Positions 1 through 5,580 of a stretch of DNA of 8,472 nt are shown one piece after another. Below the pieces are notes generated by a model that searched no databases, was not told the DNA's origin, and saw only the letters and a list, made by a program, of their open reading frames with translations. The translations under genes and the position numbers were made by a program. Source of the DNA: Candidatus Njordarchaeota archaeon (GTDB lineage Archaea > Thermoproteota > JANJXX01 > Panguiarchaeales > Panguiarchaeaceae); NCBI GenBank assembly GCA_029855985.1, contig JAGSHR010000241.1, positions 1 through 8,472 of the forward strand, in the 5' to 3' direction. The first letter of the stretch is position 1, and the number at the start of each line of letters is the position of its first letter.

Positions 1-873
1 CCTATTCGATACTTTCCACCGTTCATCAAGGGGGTGAGTGTATACCATCACATAATAAACAGGGATAAAGAATCAATCACACTTAACCTTAAAAAGGAGG
101 AGGATAAGAAGAGACTTTTAGAATCAATTCGGGGGGCCGACGCAGTTATTGATAACTTTAGAGCAAAAACAGCGAAAAAACTGGGACTCGATTACGAAGT
201 TTTTAAATCTGCGAACCCTGAAATCGTTCACTGTTCAATTAGGGGACATATCGATGAAAAAATTGATAAGCCAATACACGATCTGAATGCCCAAGGATTA
301 AGCGGGATAACCTATCTCATGAAATGGGTCGCTGGTAAACCATCGAGGAATCCTGTTCCAATATCAGATTTAGCCGCTGGGTTAAATTGCGCATTAACGA
401 CTGTTGCGTCAATTTTCAAAGCGAAGAGAGAAGGAACGGGTGCTAGGATTATAATAGGGATGGTTGAATCGGCAGCGTTCTTTAACATTCTGGCTTTTGC
501 TAACATTATCGGGGGAGGAAATCTCAGTAATTTGATTGGTGTTGGTCATAAGGCGTATTATGATGTCTACGAGACAAAAGATGGAAAATATTTTACGGTT
601 GCATCAATTGAGGATAAGTTTTGGGATAATGTGAGAAAATTCTTTGACATCAACAACGAGAGAGAGGGAATTGAGGCATACGAGGAATTGAGGAAGCGAT
701 TTAAAATGAAAACAAGCGATGAGATTAAAGAATACTTTAAGGCTAATCCATCATGCGTAGAAGAAGTTTTGAACGTTGATGAGGCACTCGAGTATGATGG
801 GATAAAGGAATTTGTGGCTAGTAGGGATGGGATAAGGTTTTTGAAGTATCCCTTTAAGATTGTGTTTGGTTAA
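1..873 (+). CDS. CaiB/BaiF family CoA-transferase / alpha-methylacyl-CoA racemase-like protein, 5' partial
   Basis: The reading frame is open from base 1 and encodes 290 residues to the TAA at 871-873. The visible start reads PIRYFPPF, which matches the family stretch after the first Rossmann strand, so the gene begins roughly 45 codons before the window; the in-frame GTG at 34 is an internal valine. Seen: SITLNL and GADAVIDNF (typical CaiB/BaiF blocks), HDLNAQGLSG with His93, ISDLAAG with Asp123, and VASIEDKFW with Glu204 (numbered from base 1). These line up with the His/Asp/Glu catalytic set of alpha-methylacyl-CoA racemases; the Asp is also the acyl-carrier residue of family III CoA-transferases. 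The three together favour a racemase-like enzyme, but the substrate cannot be told. Odd: the GxGxxGP-type loop before the His is replaced by GHIDEKID, and the protein stops soon after the YPFKI strand, lacking the usual C-terminal tail. Confidence 0.85.
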   Translation, partial: PIRYFPPFIKGVSVYHHIINRDKESITLNLKKEEDKKRLLESIRGADAVIDNFRAKTAKKLGLDYEVFKSANPEIVHCSIRGHIDEKIDKPIHDLNAQGLSGITYLMKWVAGKPSRNPVPISDLAAGLNCALTTVASIFKAKREGTGARIIIGMVESAAFFNILAFANIIGGGNLSNLIGVGHKAYYDVYETKDGKYFTVASIEDKFWDNVRKFFDINNEREGIEAYEELRKRFKMKTSDEIKEYFKANPSCVEEVLNVDEALEYDGIKEFVASRDGIRFLKYPFKIVFG

Positions 874-874
874 G

Positions 875-893
875 TTTTTTCTACTTGGTTTTT
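875..893 (+). terminator. Oligo-T terminator after the CoA-transferase-like gene
   Basis: Two T-tracts (875-880 and 889-893) follow the TAA stop immediately without a strong hairpin, the usual form of archaeal intrinsic terminators. They lie just before the next gene's promoter. Confidence 0.55.
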
Positions 894-908
894 ATTCTGG
901 ATATGCTA

Positions 909-916
909 TTTATATT
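909..916 (+). promoter_or_regulatory. Putative TATA box for the DUF438-PAS gene
   Basis: TTTATATT is a good archaeal TATA element. Transcription would begin about 25 nt downstream, near 938-942, leaving a leader of about 35 nt before the TTG at 974. A second AT-rich element (TTATACTT, 932-939) lies downstream and cannot be excluded as the core element. Confidence 0.5.
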
Positions 917-973
917 GAAAATATAACTGTGTTATACTTGAATATTTGAAATCATCAACAAAGGCTGATAAAC

Positions 974-2281
974 TTGAAACCCCTAACAATGGACGAAAAA
1001 AAGCAAATACTAAAAGAAATTCTCAGTAAAGCAAAAGACACAGAAAACGTAGACGAACTAAAAAAGCAAATAATGTCAGTATTCGACAAAATTGACCCAA
1101 TAGAAATATCCTTCGTTGAACAAGACCTAATGAAAGAAGGAATAACTTGGAGAGACATATACAAAATGTGTGATGTCCACTTCGAATTAGTCAAGGACAT
1201 AATCATACCCAAGAAGGAACTAAGAGAACTACCTGAGGGGCACCCATTACAGTTACTGATATGGGAAAACACAGAAATCCTAAAAGACAACGAGAAACTA
1301 GCAGTAATGTTCAGAGTCATAAACGAAGATAAAACAGCCAAAAGCGACATTTTAGAGTACCTAGACAAACTGTACGTCGGACTAAAAAAACACTACATGA
1401 AAAACCAATTCTTAATATTCCCATACCTAGAAAAAAGAGGAGTGACGGCAATTTCCAGAGTACTTTGGATGAAAGAAGACATGCTCCTCGCGAAAATGAA
1501 GAAACTGAAAGAGAAAATACTAGCTAAAGCAAGTAACGGTGAATTCCCAAATGAGCTGATAAGCGAGGGGAACTTCGTAGTGAATGAAATAAGAGACATC
1601 GTCTCAAGAGAACACAACATACTCTACCCAACAATGTACTCCCTAATGAGTGATGGAGAATGGCTAGCGGTACTCAATGAAATGGACAAATTTGGATTCT
1701 ACAAGGAACCACCACAAAAAGGTAAATGGAAACCAAAAGAAACAGAGCCAATATACCCCTACATGCTAACAAGAGAAGATCTAATGAAAGCCAAAGAAAA
1801 AAAGGACTTACCAAGAGAAGCACTAAAGTTAATTGAAATGGCGGAACCAGATGACCACAAACTAGTGAGAGAGGGTGATATAGAGTTCGAATACGGTTAC
1901 TTAAACAGCGAAGAAATCCAAGCAATATTTAATAGCTTACCGTTCGAAATAACCTATATCGACACGGAGAAAAGAACAAGGTTCTTCAATAACCCTGAAG
2001 ACATGAGATTATTCGCAAGGACGAAAACTATTCTGGGAAGACCAGTTAAACTATGTCACCCACCGAAGAGTGAAGAGTTGGTAGACCAAGTGATAGAAAA
2101 ACTGCAAAACGGAGAAAAGAGAGTGGACTTTTGGATAAACTTCATGGGTCGCACAGTATACATAAGTTTCCTCCCAGTAAAAAACAAACAAGGAGAGCTA
2201 AAAGGAATACTTGAGGTAGTCCAAGACATAACCGATATTAAGAATATAAAAGGCGAAAAAAGAACTCTTAAAGAGGACTAA
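974..2281 (+). CDS. DUF438 - hemerythrin-like - PAS domain protein
   Basis: A 435-aa soluble protein with three modules. Residues 8-75 are a DUF438 helical domain ending in ITWRDIYKMCDVH. Residues 88-235 are a hemerythrin-like helical bundle (GHPLQ, HYMKNQFLIFPYLE, SREHNILYP). Residues 310-425 are a PAS domain of the PAS_10 kind, with the signature GRPVKLCHPPKS and a C-terminal ILEVVQDITDIK. Known members of this architecture are presumed sensors of oxygen, redox state or a ligand, with no attached output domain. I infer a cytoplasmic sensor that works through protein contacts. The TTG start at 974 is preferred because GCTGAT (964-969), one mismatch from GGTGAT, sits 4 nt upstream; ATG at 989 is the alternative and has no visible ribosome-binding site. 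Odd: likely metal-ligand positions are Gln (93 and 145), and codons strongly favour A-ending forms such as CTA and ATA. The gene is monocistronic, with its own promoter and terminator. Confidence 0.88.
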   Translation: MKPLTMDEKKQILKEILSKAKDTENVDELKKQIMSVFDKIDPIEISFVEQDLMKEGITWRDIYKMCDVHFELVKDIIIPKKELRELPEGHPLQLLIWENTEILKDNEKLAVMFRVINEDKTAKSDILEYLDKLYVGLKKHYMKNQFLIFPYLEKRGVTAISRVLWMKEDMLLAKMKKLKEKILAKASNGEFPNELISEGNFVVNEIRDIVSREHNILYPTMYSLMSDGEWLAVLNEMDKFGFYKEPPQKGKWKPKETEPIYPYMLTREDLMKAKEKKDLPREALKLIEMAEPDDHKLVREGDIEFEYGYLNSEEIQAIFNSLPFEITYIDTEKRTRFFNNPEDMRLFARTKTILGRPVKLCHPPKSEELVDQVIEKLQNGEKRVDFWINFMGRTVYISFLPVKNKQGELKGILEVVQDITDIKNIKGEKRTLKED

Positions 2282-2294
2282 AATTTCGAAAACC

Positions 2295-2300
2295 TTTTTT
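2295..2300 (+). terminator. Oligo-T terminator after the DUF438-PAS gene
   Basis: A T6 run 14 nt after the stop codon, with no evident stem, fits an archaeal intrinsic terminator. Further T-runs downstream may act as backup. Confidence 0.4.
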
Positions 2301-2423
2301 ATAATTTCATTGAATTTTCTCCTCTTAACCTATTCTCATTCTTTCTACTGATAAACTAATAGTCACATATCTCTGCGCTGCAGGCTAACATTTAAAGATA
2401 CAATTAAAAATTTTGTCAGGCTG

Positions 2424-2463
2424 TTTTTAGTATTAGTTTTTTATCTTCTTTTTTCTTGTTTTT
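2424..2463 (+). other. Cluster of four T-tracts in the 250-nt spacer
   Basis: T5-T6 runs begin at 2424, 2437, 2449 and 2459, i.e. 10 to 13 nt apart. The rest of the 2282-2531 spacer is AT-rich, with one small GC-richer island near 2372-2386. I see no tRNA, ORF or CRISPR repeat in it. The runs could be a backup multi-U terminator for the upstream gene or a curved, promoter-proximal DNA element. If they terminate transcription, the promoter of the RAM pair must lie downstream of them; TTTTAAT at 2484-2490 is a weak TATA candidate. Confidence 0.4.
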
Positions 2464-2519
2464 AATTGGTCAAGCATTTACTGTTTTAATCTCAAGGAAT
2501 TCAACTCAAATGTTTGTTT

Positions 2520-2524
2520 GGTGG
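2520..2524 (+). promoter_or_regulatory. Ribosome-binding site GGTGG of the RAM protein gene
   Basis: GGTGG lies 7 nt before the ATG at 2532, matching the GGTG-type sites of other genes here. It falls in the loop between the arms ACTCAA (2504-2509) and TTGAGT (2525-2530), which could pair in the mRNA. Confidence 0.6.
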
Positions 2525-2531
2525 TTGAGTC

Positions 2532-2777
2532 ATGCCTGTTGCGGCTTATATTTTAGTAAATGTTGCTGTTGGTAGGATACAATCGGTTATTGATAAGCTC
2601 AAAGAAATCGAGGGGGTGCGTGTAGTTTCCTTTACTGCTGGCCAATACGATGTTATTGTCAGAGTTGAGGTTGAGACCTTAGAGGACCTGTTTTACTTGA
2701 CAGAGAAGATACACGAGATTGATGGTATTGAGAAAACTAATACGCATGTCGTTGAGAAGGAGATTGGTTCCTTGTAG
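2532..2777 (+). CDS. Stand-alone RAM (Lrp/AsnC effector-binding) domain protein
   Basis: This 81-aa protein is a single RAM domain with no helix-turn-helix. The beta-alpha-beta-beta-alpha-beta pattern is visible: strand AAYILVNVAV, helix IQSVIDKLKEI, turn GVRVVSFTAGQYDVIVRV (residues 28-45) and helix LEDLFYLTEKIHEIDGI. The AGxYDxIV motif is the family hallmark at the dimer-dimer interface where Lrp/AsnC regulators bind amino acids. Without a DNA-binding domain it cannot act as an ordinary Lrp repressor; known stand-alone RAM proteins form dimers and higher oligomers and are thought to sense amino acids. ATG is preceded by GGTGG. The next gene, 13 nt downstream, encodes a membrane protein ending in the same domain, so I infer that the two are co-transcribed and may co-assemble. 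The ligand is unknown. Confidence 0.9.
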   Translation: MPVAAYILVNVAVGRIQSVIDKLKEIEGVRVVSFTAGQYDVIVRVEVETLEDLFYLTEKIHEIDGIEKTNTHVVEKEIGSL

Positions 2778-2790
2778 GGTTTGATGAACC

Positions 2791-4014
2791 ATGAGGAAAC
2801 GTGTTTTATTCTATTTTCTCGGGTTCCTCTCAGCATTATTCTCCGTTTTAATGGTTTCGGTTGACACATACATTAGCACTTTAATGATCACAGATCCATG
2901 GATTTACGGGAACGCTTCTTTTTTGGTTGGAACCATTATAAGCTGGATTCTAGTTGGATTCTTAATGGTTCCCATCGGTAAAAAACAACCCGCGAAGATA
3001 CTTGATCCGAATTTTCAAGGTTTCAGACTTCTAGAAAAAGAAGAATTCCTCTTCCATGTTTATGCTGGTTTGGGTAATGCTATTTCTACAGCCGGTTATT
3101 TCTTAGTTGTGGTCTCTTCAAGGGACCCGTCAACCGTTCTCCCTTTTTCACAATTAGTCATACTCTATCTCATGATCGGAGACTTTATTGTCGAGAAAGA
3201 TCCTCCCTCATTTGCAGAGGTTGAGGCCTTAACGGTAATAACGTTTGGAGCTCTCTTAGCCTCCCTGACGCCCTATGGGGAGTTCAGATTGCAGGAATTT
3301 CTAATTGTAATGCTAGTTATTAACGTTGGGAAGGTTTTACAGGTTCTTGCTCAGCGAAAACTGAGGCAGCAGAGGATTCGGGGTAAAAGGAATGATTCAA
3401 TAACAATAAGATTGTGGAACTTGATTTTCACAACGTTATTCTTTTACCTTATAAGTTTCCTTGTTGCACCGTACTCTGTACTGGAATCAATACGCGTGTC
3501 TCTGGATTTCTTTTTACCAATCTCAGGGGTAATGCTTTTAGCTTTCATGGCAAATGTTACGTATATAAGGGCTCTCGGTATCGGTAAGTCCAGTGTAACC
3601 CAAGCAATTTCCTCACTTTCAATCTTGATGGGTCTCCCAGCATCATACGTTCTCTACCATATTTCACCGGAGGTTTTCCCAGCTCCCGCGGTTACACCTA
3701 TAGTTTTATCCATTAGAATCATTGGAATGGTGTTCGTTGTCTTGGGTATAATCTCTTTAGCTATATCAGAGGTTAGAGCAATAATCCTAATAAAGACAGC
3801 TAAAGGATTCGGTGAAACCACGCTTAAAGAGATTTGGAAAATTAAAGGTGTATCGCAGGTTTCAGCGGTTGCAGGGGAATACGATTTCATTGTAAAAGTA
3901 AAACTGAGAGCATTGGGAAAAGCCTACAGTAGGATTATTAGAAGAATTGAAAGGATACAGGGGATCATTGATTATGAGTGGATGTCAATCCTAAAGGAAG
4001 TCGAGGAGATCTAG
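2791..4014 (+). CDS. DMT/EamA-like membrane transporter with C-terminal RAM domain
   Basis: A 407-aa protein. Residues 1-328 hold about ten hydrophobic segments (roughly 5-23, 42-62, 88-108, 114-134, 143-163, 167-187, 207-227, 240-258, 266-288, 304-327) in two five-segment halves, separated by a basic loop (188-206, QRKLRQQRIRGKR). This is the layout of drug/metabolite transporters (EamA type), and the basic loops place both ends in the cytoplasm. Residues 330-402 form a RAM domain (IILIKTAKGF, helix, GVSQVSAVAGEYDFIVKV, helix, GIIDYEW) that resembles the 81-aa protein encoded just upstream. EamA family members usually end after the tenth segment, so the extension is a true extra domain. Inferred role: export or uptake of an amino acid or metabolite, gated or sensed by the cytoplasmic domain. 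The substrate and direction are unknown. The 13-nt gap to the upstream gene implies one operon. Confidence 0.85.
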   Translation: MRKRVLFYFLGFLSALFSVLMVSVDTYISTLMITDPWIYGNASFLVGTIISWILVGFLMVPIGKKQPAKILDPNFQGFRLLEKEEFLFHVYAGLGNAISTAGYFLVVVSSRDPSTVLPFSQLVILYLMIGDFIVEKDPPSFAEVEALTVITFGALLASLTPYGEFRLQEFLIVMLVINVGKVLQVLAQRKLRQQRIRGKRNDSITIRLWNLIFTTLFFYLISFLVAPYSVLESIRVSLDFFLPISGVMLLAFMANVTYIRALGIGKSSVTQAISSLSILMGLPASYVLYHISPEVFPAPAVTPIVLSIRIIGMVFVVLGIISLAISEVRAIILIKTAKGFGETTLKEIWKIKGVSQVSAVAGEYDFIVKVKLRALGKAYSRIIRRIERIQGIIDYEWMSILKEVEEI

Positions 4015-4066
4015 TAGCAAGAAATCCAGGTTAGTTGACTTAAAGTTAAACATTTTATTGTAATTT

Positions 4067-4112
4067 TCGTAATTTATTACGACGTAACTAAAGGTGTCGT
4101 ATCTTGTTACGA
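4067..4112 (+). promoter_or_regulatory. Twin dyad operator TCGTA-N6-TACGA upstream of the ATPase gene
   Basis: Two identical dyads, 4067-4082 and 4097-4112, share the same arms and the same 6-nt spacer and start exactly 30 bp apart, about three helical turns. In the first the arms extend to 7 bp (TCGTAAT-TT-ATTACGA). The second has the TTG start codon (4104-4106) in its spacer. A third, one-base-centred palindrome TTACG-A-CGTAA (4077-4087) bridges them. The TATA-like TTTTATT at 4053-4059 would place transcription near 4082, so a protein bound here would block initiation. I infer an operator; the binding protein is unknown. Confidence 0.6.
4093..4096 (+). promoter_or_regulatory. Ribosome-binding site GGTG deciding the ATPase TTG start
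   Basis: GGTG lies 7 nt before TTG 4104 and supports that unusual start. It sits directly between the two dyads. Confidence 0.6.
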
Positions 4113-5483
4113 AAAAAATTCATCAATAGAGACGCGGAGCTAAACTACCTAGAGGAAGAGTGGAAAAAGAATAATTTTTCACTTGTGATTATTTATGGTC
4201 GCCGAAGAGTTGGTAAGACAAGGTTATTGAAAGAATTTGCCAAGGGAAAAAAATCCCTTTATTACCTAGCAATTGAATCAACTATAGATAACATAAATGC
4301 GGAGTTCTCACAGATCGTCAAACAAACCATGGGGGTGCCTGTTTCAGGAGAAATCCCAGAGTTAATCGATTTTATCGCTAAAACTTCAAGAGAAAAGGTG
4401 CTCATTATACTGGATGAATTCCAATACATCGTTAAAGCCGATAAGAGTTTCACGTCAAGACTCCAAAGACTAGTTGATCTAAACCTAAAGGAAAAAAACA
4501 TTATGTTAATTCTATGTGGTTCATCAGTTTCCTTTTTTAAGGAGAGACTTTTAGGTTATAAAAGCCCATTATTCGGCAGAAGAACGAGCTCCATTCGATT
4601 ACACCCATTAGGTTTCAAGGACATTAAAGAGTTCTTCCCAAGTTATGATATTGAGGATCTAGCTAAGTTATACGGTGCAGTTGGAGGCACACCCGCTTAC
4701 CTAGAGAAACTCAGTGAAAACAAAAATTTCTGGGAGAACATTATTGACATCATAACCCCTGGAAGTTATCTCTATGATGAAGCGTTAAACTTTTTGAGAC
4801 AGGAAGTTAGAGAACCCAGAACATATCTTAGCATACTTAAAAGTATCTCAGAAGGGAGGAGTACAAATAATGAGATAGCCAACGCTTCAAATATTGATCC
4901 AAGAACGATAACCAAGTACCTAGACGTTCTAGAAGAACTAGAAATCATTAGAAGAGTAAAGCCATTAGGGAAAAGAGGAAAAAGTTTAATCGATTTCTCT
5001 GACAATTATTTCCGATTCTGGTTTACCTTCATTTACAAGCTTCGTTCCCTACTGGAAATGGGCCAGATAAGTGAAGCAATCGAACACATTAAAGAAAACT
5101 ACAACCAGTATATGGGGAGAGTATTCGAGAAAATCATTGAGGAATTAGTTCCACTGCTCTACGGGGAAAATGTAGTAAAATCTAGACCAATCGAATTTGG
5201 GAGATGGTGGCATAAGGGTGAGGAAATCGACTTAATTGTGAGAAACCCAGGTAAATCAACCGACTTTATCGAAGTTAAATGGAAAACAATGACAACTAGC
5301 GAGGCACAAAGAGAACTAAGAAAACTCATCGATAAATCAAGTAAAACCGGTTTACAATCCAAAACCAATAATTATATCCTCATAGTGAAGGGGCTATCCG
5401 ATGGAAACCCTATTACAAATTGCGACGAGGGAACAATCTTAGATCTAAGAGCCCTGGAAAAAATCATTTGGAAAAAAGAATAG
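4104..5483 (+). CDS. Archaeal AAA-type ATPase with winged helix and DUF234 tail
   Basis: A 459-aa protein typical of the archaeal ATPase family (ATPase domain plus DUF234). The N-terminal FINRDAEL is the family opener. Walker A is GRRRVGKT (32-39), Walker B LIILDEF (100-106, Asp104/Glu105), followed by LILCGSS (136-141), PLFGRRTSSIRLHPL and GAVGGTPAYL (191-200). Residues about 236-292 look like a winged helix (NEIANASNIDPRTITKYLDVLEEL within it). DUF234 begins at FSDNYFRFWF (298-307) and carries a PD-(D/E)XK-like pattern: Glu342, EEIDLIV with Asp376, and FIEVKWK with Glu390 and Lys392. Known: large families of these proteins occur in archaea, with functions mostly unsettled. Inferred: an ATP-driven DNA-associated protein, possibly nuclease-like, in the cytoplasm. 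The TTG start is supported by GGTG 7 nt upstream. It sits 89 nt after the RAM-transporter gene, with its own dyads, so it is probably transcribed separately. Confidence 0.9.
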   Translation: MLRKKFINRDAELNYLEEEWKKNNFSLVIIYGRRRVGKTRLLKEFAKGKKSLYYLAIESTIDNINAEFSQIVKQTMGVPVSGEIPELIDFIAKTSREKVLIILDEFQYIVKADKSFTSRLQRLVDLNLKEKNIMLILCGSSVSFFKERLLGYKSPLFGRRTSSIRLHPLGFKDIKEFFPSYDIEDLAKLYGAVGGTPAYLEKLSENKNFWENIIDIITPGSYLYDEALNFLRQEVREPRTYLSILKSISEGRSTNNEIANASNIDPRTITKYLDVLEELEIIRRVKPLGKRGKSLIDFSDNYFRFWFTFIYKLRSLLEMGQISEAIEHIKENYNQYMGRVFEKIIEELVPLLYGENVVKSRPIEFGRWWHKGEEIDLIVRNPGKSTDFIEVKWKTMTTSEAQRELRKLIDKSSKTGLQSKTNNYILIVKGLSDGNPITNCDEGTILDLRALEKIIWKKE

Positions 5484-5580
5484 AAAAGTGAAGCACTATA
5501 ATCTCTAACTGCGCCCCTTTAACTATCATGACAATACAATGGTTTTAATAACTAACTCCTCAACATTTATAAAATAGTTT

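Noticed and set aside
34..36. GTG as the start of the CoA-transferase-like gene
   Set aside because: The frame is open back to base 1 and the residues before it (PIRYFPPF) match the family, so this GTG encodes an internal valine.
1440..1490. Glu168 in place of a canonical hemerythrin His in the DUF438 protein
   Set aside because: As far as I recall, DUF438 relatives commonly carry an acidic residue here (MWGVDDE-like), so this alone is not a sign of decay; only the Gln93/Gln145 changes are kept as a finding.
2381..2422. Direct repeat CAGGCT (2381-2386 and 2417-2422)
   Set aside because: Only 6 bp and two copies; no link to a promoter or mobile element, so it may well be chance.
5484..5580. 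Possible small gene or RNA between the convergent ATPase and DUF4139 genes
   Set aside because: Short AT-rich spacer without an ORF, stable stem or repeat; it most likely holds only 3' ends.
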